NCBI RefSeq assembly: GCF_019745455.1
Contig: NZ_JAIETD010000001.1
Span: 1 to 64,000, forward strand
Length of the DNA: 64,000 nucleotides
Direction: 5' to 3'
Source: Methylobacterium sp.
Lineage (GTDB): Bacteria > Pseudomonadota > Alphaproteobacteria > Rhizobiales > Beijerinckiaceae
Positions 1 to 9,730 of the stretch are shown here, piece by piece. The notes beneath the pieces were generated by a model that saw only the letters and a list, made by a program, of their open reading frames with translations, was not told the DNA's origin and did not search any database. How positions within the stretch are numbered: position 1 is the stretch's first letter; every line of letters starts with the position of its first letter. The translations under genes and the position numbers were made by a program.

Positions 1-89
1 TGGATGGCGGCTTGCTGAGCCTCAAGGCCGAGCCCGGAGCGGCCCTGCTTGTCGGTCGAGACGCGGCAGTAGGCGACGTAGGTGGTCAT
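1..89 (-). CDS. Serine recombinase (resolvase family), N-terminal fragment cut by window edge
   Basis: Reading the minus strand from an ATG at 89 gives 29 codons that begin MTTYVAYCRVSTDKQG and continue with SGLGLEAQQAAI. The Y-x-R-V-S-T-D-x-Q core is the N-terminal strand and catalytic-Ser motif (the S of RVST) of the resolvase/invertase family, which cuts and rejoins DNA through a phosphoserine intermediate. A GGGAG stretch lies just upstream of the ATG. The rest of the gene lies outside the window, so resolvase, invertase and large serine integrase cannot be told apart. It belongs to the same mobile region as the tyrosine integrase at 1316-2992. Confidence 0.85.
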   Translation of the reverse strand, partial: MTTYVAYCRVSTDKQGRSGLGLEAQQAAI

Positions 90-494
90 GACGGGCGCTC
101 CCGGTGGCGCCACCAAGCTGAGTCCTCCTCAGTAGCATGTCAACACCCATCAACGAACGTCGGTGCGTGATGACAGGGGCAACGGGAGGGGAGGGGGTCT
201 CGATCCGCGCTCGGAGGGGGGCAGGGCCGGGTACGGGGGGAATTTCTGCCGCCGCGTTCTACGAGGTACGTCTCAAATGCGTGACCCCCGTGGGTACTTC
301 GGGACTCAGCGGCGAACGTCTGTTGCAACGACATGATGATGGTACGAGGCGGGGCCATCGGGTCGGCCGGCGGGAGAAGCCCGGGAGGACAGGGGTGGTC
401 TAAATCTGCGAACGGGTCCCATCGACCCCCGCCACGGGGGGAAGCGCAGGATCGGCACCGAGCGGGTGGCCTGTAAGACGGTTGATCCCCTCGC
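90..494. other. Gene-free stretch in the mobile region
   Basis: I see no convincing gene here. Open frames exist on both strands, but their composition is Arg/Pro-rich and typical of non-coding high-GC frames. The stretch must hold the promoter of the recombinase at 1-89; a TTGACA on the minus strand at about 138-143 is a possible -35 box, but no good -10 follows. A small dyad (CTGAG...CTCAG) at about 118-132 could be a recombinase site or chance. Confidence 0.4.
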
Positions 495-1301
495 CTACTC
501 GGGGGCGGACGGCACGTCGAACACGATGTGAAAACGCCTAGGCAGTTCGGTGCCACGAGCGGCGGGGTCCTCGGTGACGCGCAGGTGCGGCGAAGCGGCG
601 TGGTGCTTGGCCACGTAAGCCATCAGCTCCTCACAGAACATGAGGAGCAATCCGAAAAGCTCAGCGGCCTCCTCTATGAGCAACGAGGGCGGGCTCTGAT
701 CGCGATACCACTGCGGCCGGCTGACCTGTCCATTAGCCGGGAACACGAAGTTGTCGGTAATCAACCTGCCGCTCCTTCCCCCAGGATGCTCGACAGCATT
801 TCGCATGGCTATCAGCTCGGAAAGCCACGGCTGATTGGACCTGAGGAAGCGGATCAGATCGTGTGCTTCGCCCACCACCGGAAGCAAGAGCTTCACAGCG
901 TCTTTCTCGCGCTTCGCAAGGCCACCGAAGGAGCTGGCTTCATCGACAGGTAAGCCAAACCCGTAGCGGAGAAACGCGGTAGCATCGCGAAGGCAGTTCT
1001 TAGCTTCGTATAGGAACCTCTCGGCGTCTGGCCTGACCGGCTCAAGATGCACGAGCGGTGTTACTCGCTTCCCATTTCGGCTCCAATCGTCGAGCACCCG
1101 CAGGCGGTAAGCGCTCAGTCTTGCGAGCGTCGAATGGCAGTCTGTCAGGCGATGAGCGCATTCCGCACAAGCCGATACGAGGTCATCAACGGCGGCCTTC
1201 CCGAGCGATGTGGCACGGAGAAGCTCACTCGACTGCAACACGAGGCGCGACCAGATGAAGCCCGCTTCCGGCGGCCCGAGTTTGGTGAGAGACATAGGCA
1301 T
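495..1301 (-). CDS. HEPN-like protein of unknown function, co-transcribed with integrase
   Basis: This is a 268-residue protein with no signal peptide or membrane segment, largely helical in composition. The start at 1301 is chosen because GAGGAAGAG lies about 7 bases upstream; a second Met follows two codons later. It begins 14 bases after the integrase stop on the same strand, so the two are almost certainly one transcript. The clearest motif is R167-N168-A-V-E-H172, inside the stretch LIAMRNAVEHP. This matches the R-N-x3-H signature of HEPN-domain RNases found in toxins, abortive infection proteins and CRISPR-associated nucleases. I do not recognise the family otherwise. A cargo gene with defence or toxin function is an inference from the motif and location. 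A catalytically silent helical-bundle protein is also possible. Confidence 0.7.
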   Translation of the reverse strand: MPMSLTKLGPPEAGFIWSRLVLQSSELLRATSLGKAAVDDLVSACAECAHRLTDCHSTLARLSAYRLRVLDDWSRNGKRVTPLVHLEPVRPDAERFLYEAKNCLRDATAFLRYGFGLPVDEASSFGGLAKREKDAVKLLLPVVGEAHDLIRFLRSNQPWLSELIAMRNAVEHPGGRSGRLITDNFVFPANGQVSRPQWYRDQSPPSLLIEEAAELFGLLLMFCEELMAYVAKHHAASPHLRVTEDPAARGTELPRRFHIVFDVPSAPE

Positions 1302-1315
1302 TGCAACGCTCTTCC

Positions 1316-2992
1316 TCAGGTGTCGCTCACCTCGATCCGTGGCAGCTTCTCGATGGCCGCTGCCCGGGCCCGGACGTTCACCTCCCCGTAGCGGTCCCCG
1401 GCGGTCTTTGGCGCGTGCCCCTGAATGGCGTTCATCACGCGGTCCCCCATGTCGACCTCGCGGCCCAAGCTGGCGAAGCGGTGCCGCCACCCATGGTTCG
1501 GGGCCACGTTCGGGTCGGTGACGATGGTACGGGCGAACTCCGCGAGACGGTTCTTGAGGGCTTGAAGGGGGCCTGCGACGGTCACACTCTCGCCCAGCCG
1601 GAGGAAGAGGTGGCCGGGCCGCGCCTTCGCGACGAACTCTGGGAACCCCTGCTCGACTAGATGCGAGTGCAGCACCACGTCCCGCGCCTCGTTCGTCTTC
1701 ACGGGGCCGGCCTCGGGCGTGATGCGGATGACCCAATGCGTCCCCTCGCGGCGGAGGTCTTCCTTGCGGAGCTGCCCAAGCTCGCCCACACGCGCCCCCG
1801 AGTAGGCAGCCAGCCAAGGCACCCACCGCTTGGCGGCGGCGGTCTCCCGTAGCTCGCGCCCCCCGCGCTTGTGCGCACGGGCTGCCTTGAGGATCGCGTG
1901 AGCCTCGGCGTCCGTGAAGCTCCTTTCGCGGATCTTGCGGGCCTTCCCGAGCTTGAGCTTCACGGTCTGCGCCGGGTTGGCGACCAAGCGCCGGTTATCG
2001 ACAGCCCAACCAAAGACGGCTCTGAGGCCCGCGAGGTCGCTGTCCTTCACGGTCTTGGCGGCGATGGGCCTACCACTGCGGGGGTTGATGCTGCGGAGGC
2101 GATGGTCCTTGAACGCGATCACGTCCTCGACCTTCACCCGGCTCGCGTCGTCATGCTTCAGGAAGGCCACGAAAGCGGCCATCGTGTTCCGGTAGCTCTC
2201 GTGCGTGCTCGGGCTCAGGCCGGCGGCCTTGCGCTCTTCCCACCACCCGTCAACGAGCCCCGTGAGAGAGGTCTTTGTGACCACCGGTGGCGCCGCCTTG
2301 GGTGGGGTCGTCCCGGGGGGCTCCCAGGTGGGAAAGCGGGTCGCCTTCGGGTCGGGGCTGAAGTCGCCTTTGGCGTTTCGCTTTCGGCTGGCGAAGGCGT
2401 CTCGAAGCGCCTTGGCGAACTCCCCGAGTAGGACCGCGCGGGTCTCGGCTGTGACGGACGCGATGCTCCGGGCGATGAGGAGGCGGTCGATGATTGGTCC
2501 GAGGGTTGGCTCAAGGTCGGCCGGGTCAGAGGCATCGAGCTTTTTCACCTGATCCTTGAAAGCGGCCCGCTCTTCGTCAGGCGTACAGCGGTCTCGCACC
2601 CAACCATTCGGTGTGTGGGTAACGGCGATGGTGCGATCTGCGCCCCCGTCTGCCCACGCGGCATAGAGGTGACCCGACAGGGCGACGGCTTGGCGGTGGC
2701 TCAAGCTGACCGGGCGGTCCGTACGCAAGGCTGCCCAGGTGGTCTCAAGGTACGCGCAGGCTTGGGCTTGCCGCGCTTTAGCCTCGCTCGGGTCTCGGGT
2801 GCGCAGAGAGAAGCGGATGGCCTCCGTTCTAGCGGTGATGGTAACGCGAACGGTCCCAGCGCCCTGCGGGATTATCAGCGTCCGGCCAACGGCTCGGTCT
2901 CGCACATCGACAGGGATGCGCTGGGCAAACTGCGAGTGGGAGGAGTCGGTACGTTTCACCGGACGGACAAGCCGAAAGAGCATTCGTGACAC
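1316..2992 (-). CDS. Tyrosine site-specific integrase of a tRNA-Leu island
   Basis: A 558-residue tyrosine recombinase. The C-terminal catalytic domain shows the expected residues: R401 in SGARVGEL, H500-x-x-R503 in HGWRHRF, H526 in QGHAP and the nucleophile Y535 in DRYGE. The N-terminal 120 residues resemble the DUF6538-type domain seen in many alphaproteobacterial island integrases, and a central SAM-like core-binding domain lies at about 240-350. The start is uncertain: GTG at 2992 or ATG at 2983, with no strong Shine-Dalgarno sequence at either. The gene points away from the tRNA-Leu gene whose 3' end lies at 3071, the usual arrangement of an integrase next to its attachment site. It most likely integrates and excises the element extending leftwards out of the window. 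Confidence 0.95.
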   Translation of the reverse strand: MSRMLFRLVRPVKRTDSSHSQFAQRIPVDVRDRAVGRTLIIPQGAGTVRVTITARTEAIRFSLRTRDPSEAKARQAQACAYLETTWAALRTDRPVSLSHRQAVALSGHLYAAWADGGADRTIAVTHTPNGWVRDRCTPDEERAAFKDQVKKLDASDPADLEPTLGPIIDRLLIARSIASVTAETRAVLLGEFAKALRDAFASRKRNAKGDFSPDPKATRFPTWEPPGTTPPKAAPPVVTKTSLTGLVDGWWEERKAAGLSPSTHESYRNTMAAFVAFLKHDDASRVKVEDVIAFKDHRLRSINPRSGRPIAAKTVKDSDLAGLRAVFGWAVDNRRLVANPAQTVKLKLGKARKIRERSFTDAEAHAILKAARAHKRGGRELRETAAAKRWVPWLAAYSGARVGELGQLRKEDLRREGTHWVIRITPEAGPVKTNEARDVVLHSHLVEQGFPEFVAKARPGHLFLRLGESVTVAGPLQALKNRLAEFARTIVTDPNVAPNHGWRHRFASLGREVDMGDRVMNAIQGHAPKTAGDRYGEVNVRARAAAIEKLPRIEVSDT

Positions 2993-3040
2993 GCCAATGT
3001 ATCACGGTCACCTGGGCGTAACTATCTCGTCTGGCTTAAG

Positions 3041-3068
3041 TTTCTGAGGGATAGACGCTTCTCAGAAA
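3041..3068. repeat. Inverted repeat beside the tRNA-Leu 3' end
   Basis: TTTCTGAG at 3041-3048 is repeated as its reverse complement CTCAGAAA at 3061-3068, with a 12-base spacer. It sits between the integrase start and the tRNA 3' end. It may be an integrase arm-binding site, part of the att region, or a weak tRNA terminator without a U-run. Its function is inferred from position only. Confidence 0.5.
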
Positions 3069-3070
3069 AT

Positions 3071-3155
3071 TGGTGCCCAGGAAAGGACTCGAACCTTCAC
3101 CTCTTGCAAGACTGGTACCTGAAACCAGCGCGTCTACCAATTCCGCCACCTGGGC
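3071..3155 (-). tRNA. tRNA-Leu (anticodon CAG)
   Basis: The minus strand folds as a class II tRNA: a 7-bp acceptor GCCCAGG/CCTGGGC, discriminator A, encoded CCA at 3073-3071, an anticodon stem CTGGT/ACCAG around the loop TTCAGGT (anticodon CAG), a long variable arm, and the T-loop sequence GGTTCGAGTCC. The 3' end faces the integrase, 78 bases from its start, so the tRNA gene is probably the element's attachment site and its 3' part has been kept intact by the insertion. Confidence 0.97.
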
Positions 3156-3238
3156 ACGTCCGTTGCGCGGCAACGCGACGTCGTGGGTCGTTTAGGCGTG
3201 GCGACCCACGACGTCAATGAGGATTTCGAAGACTGCGC

Positions 3239-4651
<1,413 letters not shown>

Positions 4652-4855
4652 GGTGCTGACGTCAGGCTTTCTTCGTGCGGGGAAGAGGTTAGATACCTGG
4701 TGTAGTGACTCCCCGCCGGTTTCGGAAGTGGCAGGACCGATGCGCCGGCGCCATGGCCGATCGGATTTGCCTGCATCGCGCCTCTGCGCTGGACCCGCCG
4801 GCCACACCTGCCTAGATCGCCCGACAGCCCGAGAGAGATCCGAAGAGAGTCCCAC

Positions 4856-5830
4856 GTGACAGCTGCCGAGCCGATCGACCTTCTGCTCCCCAAGGCGATC
4901 CAGCCGAGTGTCATCGAGGCGTTGTCCGGCGCCTTCAGGCTCCACCGGCTCGACGAGGCGCAGGGCCGCGACGCATTCCTCGGCGAGATCGGCCCGCGCA
5001 TCCGCGGCATCGCGGCGGCGTCGCAAGCGCCGGTCGACGCGGAGTTCCTGGCGCGACTGCCGGCTCTGGAGGTGATCGCGAGCTTCGGGGTCGGCTACGA
5101 TACGATCGACGTCGCGGCGGCAGCCGAGCGCGGGATCGTCGTGACCCACACCCCCGGCGTTCTCGACGAGGAGGTAGCCGATCTGGCGCTCGGACTTCTT
5201 CTCTCGACCGTCCGGCAGATCCCGCAGGCCGATCGCCACCTGCGCGACGGGCGCTGGCCGGAGCGCTCGTTCCGCCTCACCACGACCCTGCGCGGCCGGC
5301 GAGTCGGAATCCTCGGGCTGGGTCGGATCGGCTGGGCCATCGCCCGGCGGCTTCAGGGGTTCGGGGTCGAGATCGCCTATCACGGCAGGCGCCGACAGGA
5401 AGGCGTGGGCTATGCCTATCACCCGACGCTCCTCGGTCTCGCTGAGGCCGTCGACGTCCTTATCGTCGTCGCTCCGGGCAGTGCGGAGACTAGGAACCTC
5501 GTCGACGCTGCCGTGCTCGCCGCCCTGGGGCGCGACGGCATCCTGATCAACATCGCCCGCGGGAGCGTCGTGGACGAGGGAGCACTCGTGGCGGCTCTCA
5601 AGGATGGGACGATACTGAGCGCCGGCCTCGACGTCTTCGCGCATGAACCGCAGGTGCCGCCCGAGCTCGTGGCACTCGATCAGGTCGTGTTGCTGCCGCA
5701 TGTCGGCTCAGGAACGCACCATACCCGCGCGGCGATGGGACAGCTCGTCGTCGATAACCTGCTCTCGTGGTTCGACGGCCGCGGACCGCTGACGCCGGTG
5801 CCCGAAACACCCTGGAAGGGCCGCACATGA
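4856..5830 (+). CDS. D-2-hydroxyacid dehydrogenase (NAD(P)-binding), glyoxylate/hydroxypyruvate reductase-like
   Basis: A 324-residue cytosolic oxidoreductase with a GTG start preceded by GAAGAGAG. The Rossmann nucleotide loop [16 protein letters not shown] lies at about 150-165. The catalytic triad of the family is readable as Arg in [10 protein letters not shown], Glu in FAHEP and His in LLPHVGSGT. The specificity loop [10 protein letters not shown] is typical of the GhrB/hydroxypyruvate reductase branch, so reduction of glyoxylate, hydroxypyruvate or a similar 2-oxoacid is likely; the exact substrate cannot be read. Its stop overlaps the ATG of the next gene (ATGA), implying translational coupling. 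Confidence 0.9.
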   Translation: MTAAEPIDLLLPKAIQPSVIEALSGAFRLHRLDEAQGRDAFLGEIGPRIRGIAAASQAPVDAEFLARLPALEVIASFGVGYDTIDVAAAAERGIVVTHTPGVLDEEVADLALGLLLSTVRQIPQADRHLRDGRWPERSFRLTTTLRGRRVGILGLGRIGWAIARRLQGFGVEIAYHGRRRQEGVGYAYHPTLLGLAEAVDVLIVVAPGSAETRNLVDAAVLAALGRDGILINIARGSVVDEGALVAALKDGTILSAGLDVFAHEPQVPPELVALDQVVLLPHVGSGTHHTRAAMGQLVVDNLLSWFDGRGPLTPVPETPWKGRT

Positions 5831-6660
5831 GCCGCCTCCGCAGGATCGTAGCGCTGAGGCTCGGACCGGCGCTCCTCGTTGCCGGACTGGCTTCCATGGC
5901 GAAGGCGCAGGAGTCCGCGCCGCCGTCCGATACGCCCGCCGCTTCGTCCTTCATGCCGAGCCTGCCGACGACGCTCTCGGGCGTGCCGGGTACCTGGGAC
6001 CTTTCGCGCGACGGGACCAGCCGGCGCTGCGTCTTGACCCTCACCGAAGCCAGCGGATCGGCCGGGCGCAAGCTCAGCTTCCCCGCCGGCTGCCGGCGGG
6101 CGCTGCCGATCCTCAACGGGATCGCCGGATGGCTCTTCACGGAGGAGGCGGTTCGACTGGTCGACAAGGATGTGCGCCCGGTTCTCGCCTTCAAGCCGCG
6201 CCCCGACGCGCGCAGCTTCGCGGCGTCGCCGGAAGCCGGGGAGAGCTACAGCCTCGTCCCCCTCCAGATCGCTTCGCCGGGAGCGGCCGAGGCGGCTACG
6301 CCGAATCCGACAACGTCAGGCCCCAGGGATCCGCTGGCGCGCCCGGCCAGTGCGGCGACGGATCAGACGCTGCCGCAACCCGGCCTCTACGCCCTCGACC
6401 GGTTCAAGGATCAGGACGTCTGCCGCGTAGAACTGCAGCCCGGCGAGGCCGAGAAGCCCGCGCCCGTGCGCCTTCTCGACGGATGCCGCGATAACGGCAT
6501 CCTCGTCTTCGACCCGGCTGCCTGGCTCGCCGCCAAGGGGCGGATCACGCTTCGAGCCAAGCGCGGCCATGCCGTCGAGCTGGTGCCGGCAGGGGAGGGG
6601 CGTTGGCGCCGCGACCCCGAGGTGGGGACGACCTTCGTCCTGCGACGGGTCGATCCTTGA
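5827..6660 (+). CDS. Exported protein with two Inh-like (AprI/Inh) domains
   Basis: A 277-residue protein that starts in an ATGA overlap with the preceding dehydrogenase. An N-terminal signal peptide (RRIVALRLGPALLVAGLASMAKA, cleaved near residue 24) directs it to the periplasm. Two similar segments follow, at about 50-125 and 185-277. Each has a short W or Y strand, a Cys pair spaced by about 25-30 residues (C...GC), and a pattern resembling the lipocalin-like Inh domain of bacterial metalloprotease inhibitors: GTWDLSRDGTSRRC in the first, GLYALDRFKDQDVC in the second. A protease-inhibitor function is only a family-level guess; many alphaproteobacteria carry such proteins without a known target. 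Confidence 0.75.
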   Translation: MSRLRRIVALRLGPALLVAGLASMAKAQESAPPSDTPAASSFMPSLPTTLSGVPGTWDLSRDGTSRRCVLTLTEASGSAGRKLSFPAGCRRALPILNGIAGWLFTEEAVRLVDKDVRPVLAFKPRPDARSFAASPEAGESYSLVPLQIASPGAAEAATPNPTTSGPRDPLARPASAATDQTLPQPGLYALDRFKDQDVCRVELQPGEAEKPAPVRLLDGCRDNGILVFDPAAWLAAKGRITLRAKRGHAVELVPAGEGRWRRDPEVGTTFVLRRVDP

Positions 6661-6675
6661 GCCGGAGGCGATCGA

Positions 6676-7434
6676 TCAGATCGCCGCGGCCGGGTCGCCC
6701 CCGAGCGGATTGCCGTCATCTTCGTTGCGGGCGCTGGACCGGGATCGCGGGCGGCGTTCGAGCAGGGAGCGCGTAATGGCGCGCAAGGGGGCGGTGAGCC
6801 GCCGCGCATCCTCGGCACGCTCCATGAACCGCTCGCCGTTGCGGATTTCCTTGTCGAGCCGCGCCATGGTGCGGGCGAGGGCCGGATCGTCGTCGTCCAA
6901 CCAGGTCTCGACCGTACGGGCAAAGGCGATGACGACGCCCTGAAGCTTGAGCCGACCAAGTGGCCCTTCGGTGTTGATGCCGGCGGCAGCCAGCATGAAG
7001 CGGTGGGAATTCAGGGCGACGCCATTGAGCGCAAGCATGGAGAGCGGGTCGCCGCGCAGGGCATACGAGATCCGGCGCAGGGCCGGCTTATAAGGCGTCA
7101 TGGCGTCGAGGCGGCGCATCAGGACGTCGAACAGGCGCTCGCGGGTCGGCTCCTCGGCAAGATCGCTGTTGTCGGCTTCAAGCACCTTGCGGTCGATCAT
7201 CCTGGAGAGGCCGCCAAGAACGGCGCCCTTCGACGGAAACAGGTCGCGGAACTCGGCCAGCGTCAGTCCCGCCTCCCGCGCGATGTCACCGATCTCGATG
7301 TCATTCCACGGCTGCTCGGCGGCGAGCCGCATGAGCGCCTCGACTGCGGCCTTGCGCGGCAGGACCTTCTTGGCGGGCTCGGCTTGGGCTGGTTCTGCAT
7401 CCATATTCGGGAGCGAGGTGTGATCGTCGTCCAT
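6676..7434 (-). CDS. TetR-family transcriptional regulator
   Basis: A 252-residue protein with an acidic N-terminal leader (1-25), a TetR helix-turn-helix at about 28-75 (VEALMRLAAEQPWNDIEIGDIAREAGLT, then FRDLFPSKGAVL) and a helical ligand-binding half. The start is supported by GAGGAGAGGA about 10 bases upstream. It is the last gene of a ybjN-proC-tetR run on the minus strand, 116 bases after proC. The C-terminal tail is low-complexity and Arg-rich. Target and ligand cannot be read. Confidence 0.85.
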   Translation of the reverse strand: MDDDHTSLPNMDAEPAQAEPAKKVLPRKAAVEALMRLAAEQPWNDIEIGDIAREAGLTLAEFRDLFPSKGAVLGGLSRMIDRKVLEADNSDLAEEPTRERLFDVLMRRLDAMTPYKPALRRISYALRGDPLSMLALNGVALNSHRFMLAAAGINTEGPLGRLKLQGVVIAFARTVETWLDDDDPALARTMARLDKEIRNGERFMERAEDARRLTAPLRAITRSLLERRPRSRSSARNEDDGNPLGGDPAAAI

Positions 7435-7550
7435 GGCTGTCCGGTCCTCTCCTCAATGCCCCGTCACTTAATGTGGCGCGGCGTATCCCGTTAGGGGCTG
7501 CGACGCAGAGAGGCGAAGGAAGACGGAGACGAAGTGACCTGATGGAGGTG

Positions 7551-8354
7551 TCAGTCCGACAATTCGCCGGCCCGACGTTTCGCCGCTGCCACGGCCTCAC
7601 GCATCAGAGAAGCGAGGCCGTCCTCGCGCATGAGCACCCCGAGGGCTTCCGCCGTCGTTCCACCCGGCGAAGTCACGTCCTTGCGCAGCTGTGCCGCCTC
7701 GCGCGGATCGGCGTCGAGGAGGGCGCCCGCGCCCGCCACAGTCGCTCGGGAGAGGCGGTCTGCCATCTCTCTCGGCAGCCCCGCTGCGCGTCCGGCGTCG
7801 GCCAGAGCCTCCACGAGGTGGAAGACGTAGGCCGGCCCTGAGCCCGAGACCGCGGTCAGCGCATCGATCAGGGCCTCCTCATCGAGCCACTCAACGAGGC
7901 CGACGCAAGCAAGAAGGGCATCGGCTTGCTCACGCTGCCGAGATGAGACGGCGGCGCTTGCCACCGCGCCGGTGGCGCCGCGTCCGACGCTGGCGGGGAG
8001 GTTCGGCATCGCTCGCACGATGGCCGGTGCCGACAAGCGGGCGGAGAGATCGGCGATGGTCTTTCCGGCAAGAATGGAGATGACCAGCGTGTTCGGGCCG
8101 ATGAGCGGCACGAGAGCAGGCACGGCTTCGGACAGGCCTTGCGGTTTCACCGCAACGACCAGGACATCGGAAATTGCTGGCGCGGACGGATTTAACGCGA
8201 CGCCATGTGCCCCGCACAAAGCCCCGGCCTCCGCACTCGGTAAGGGATCGATGACGATCGTGCGAGCCGGGTCGAGCCCGGCACGCAGCCAGCCCGCCAG
8301 CATGGCGCCGCCCATCTTGCCGGCGCCGACGAGGGTCAGTGAGGGGGGCAGCAT
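7551..8354 (-). CDS. proC: Pyrroline-5-carboxylate reductase
   Basis: A 267-residue enzyme that reduces 1-pyrroline-5-carboxylate to proline with NAD(P)H. The N-terminal dinucleotide loop LVGAGKMGGAML, the central VVAVKPQ and VRAMPNLPA motifs, and the C-terminal signature SGSGPAYVF with LRKDVTSPGGTT are all present and ordered as in ProC. The ATG at 8354 gives the usual N-terminus. It follows the YbjN-domain gene by 14 bases, an arrangement common in Rhizobiales. Confidence 0.97.
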   Translation of the reverse strand: MLPPSLTLVGAGKMGGAMLAGWLRAGLDPARTIVIDPLPSAEAGALCGAHGVALNPSAPAISDVLVVAVKPQGLSEAVPALVPLIGPNTLVISILAGKTIADLSARLSAPAIVRAMPNLPASVGRGATGAVASAAVSSRQREQADALLACVGLVEWLDEEALIDALTAVSGSGPAYVFHLVEALADAGRAAGLPREMADRLSRATVAGAGALLDADPREAAQLRKDVTSPGGTTAEALGVLMREDGLASLMREAVAAAKRRAGELSD

Positions 8355-8368
8355 CGGTGCGGTGCCTG

Positions 8369-8872
8369 TCAGGCCTCGCCCTCGGTCTCGAACAGGACGG
8401 CGTCGAGGGCCTCGCGGGCCGGCTTGCCGGCCCAGAGCACGAACTGGAAGGCCTGGAAGTAGCGCTCGCAGGCATCGACGGCGGATTTTAGCATCATCGC
8501 GCATTGCGCCTGCGTCGGAGCGGCTCCACCGGTCAAGAGCAGAGAATGGCGGAACATCACGACGTTGTCCGTGGACCACAAGTCGAAATGTCCTACCCAG
8601 AGCTGTTCGTTGATGAGCGAGACGAGGTGGAGCACCTCGGTCCGCCGCCGCTCTGGTACCTTGATGTCGAAGGCGGAGGCCACGTGAAGGGCCTCGACAT
8701 CCTCGATCCAGGTGAAGGCGACGTGGTAGTCGGCCCAGCGTCCGGTCACAGCCACCGACATCTCGTCGGTCTCGGCCCGGTCGAAGATCCAATCGCGCAG
8801 GGAGGCGAGCCGCTCGACAGTATCGAGGGGATGCTCGTTCCGATCGTAAGCTTCGACGTGAAGGAATGTCAT
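8369..8872 (-). CDS. YbjN domain-containing protein
   Basis: A 167-residue soluble protein of the YbjN family (TY3-like fold, sensory/chaperone-like, function poorly known). The conserved parts are HPLDTVERLA near the start, the aromatic-rich GRWADYHVAFTW, and LINEQLWVGHFDLW followed by VVMFRHSLLL. The start at 8872 puts the conserved block near residue 10 as in relatives; in-frame alternatives are ATG 8938 and GTG 8956, and none has a good ribosome site. It leads the ybjN-proC operon, so it is probably expressed constitutively with proline synthesis. Confidence 0.88.
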   Translation of the reverse strand: MTFLHVEAYDRNEHPLDTVERLASLRDWIFDRAETDEMSVAVTGRWADYHVAFTWIEDVEALHVASAFDIKVPERRRTEVLHLVSLINEQLWVGHFDLWSTDNVVMFRHSLLLTGGAAPTQAQCAMMLKSAVDACERYFQAFQFVLWAGKPAREALDAVLFETEGEA

Positions 8873-9182
8873 GGCGGTCCACAATGGCGATCTCGAGAGA
8901 TCGTCGAGACAAAATGAGACCATCCGCTCGTGGCTCATCGATTTGCGCGGCACCACGTAAAATGCAGTGCAAATCCAGATGAAAGATCCGAAAGCTTAGG
9001 CGGTCACGATGGGTTTGGTCGGTTCGGCGAATCAGTACGTTACCGACTATAGACCGGGCCGGACTCGCGTTTCAAAGCCATCCGATGCGGCGATGAACAG
9101 GAAACCGACCATCCACCGTTCCTTCCTGTGTACAATTTCCGAAGGGGAAGAACCCCTTCGGAGAGCCTTGCGTCACAATGAC

Positions 9183-9470
9183 TCAGAGCGCTTCGGGCGT
9201 CGGCTTGGCGCCCGCCGACCCACCGGATGCCTTTGCTTCGAGGGCGACCACGCGGGCGGCGAGGGCATCGTTCTGGCTGCGCAGGGCCGCCACGAGGTCG
9301 CGAAGCACGTCGACGTCTTCGCGCGAGGCGATGTCCATGTCGCGGATCAGGCGCTCGATCTGTCCCTTGAGCACGGTCTCTGCTTCCCGGCGCACGCCCT
9401 GTGCAGCTCCGGCGGCGTCGGTGGCCAAGCGGGCGAATTCATCGAAGAGGCGGTTCGAGGGGGGCATCAT
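9183..9470 (-). CDS. ubiK: UbiK-like accessory factor (BMFP family)
   Basis: A 95-residue protein: an N-terminal amphipathic part (NRLFDEFARLATDAAG) and a C-terminal coiled coil (VDVLRDLVAALRSQNDALAARVVALEA), the layout of the UbiK/YqiC/BMFP family that helps assemble the ubiquinone biosynthesis complex. The start pair ATG-ATG at 9470/9467 has GGGAG 5-9 bases upstream. A longer frame upstream exists but lacks family similarity. A role in ubiquinone synthesis is inferred from enterobacterial UbiK. Confidence 0.85.
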   Translation of the reverse strand: MMPPSNRLFDEFARLATDAAGAAQGVRREAETVLKGQIERLIRDMDIASREDVDVLRDLVAALRSQNDALAARVVALEAKASGGSAGAKPTPEAL

Positions 9471-9730
9471 CGTCTCCCGGTTTCGCGGAACCGCCGCTTC
9501 CCTCGGAGGCGAGGAAGGTTCGGCGTCAGAGCCGACATAAGAATCCGGGCGACCGCCGGCAATGCGTTCGCCACCACGCATCCGCTTTTCATGAGGGCAG
9601 GTGCCTTGCTGATGGCTTGTCGGTTGTGGGGAAACGATGGGTTACAAATCGGCGCGTGCGAGACCCTTCAAACATCCATGCTCGGCGCGTCATAACGCTC
9701 GCCTCCATATCGGTATTGTTCGAGCCACCC

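Noticed and set aside
1302..1826. Longer start for the HEPN-like gene, inside the integrase
   Set aside because: The extension overlaps the integrase catalytic domain and is low-complexity, while a good ribosome site marks 1301.
4652..5701. Upstream extension of leuC on the minus strand
   Set aside because: The frame is open only because it is antisense to the dehydrogenase; LeuC homology begins exactly at 4651.
9571..9730. Longer start for the OmpR-type regulator
   Set aside because: The upstream part has no receiver-domain similarity; the domain begins right after 9731.
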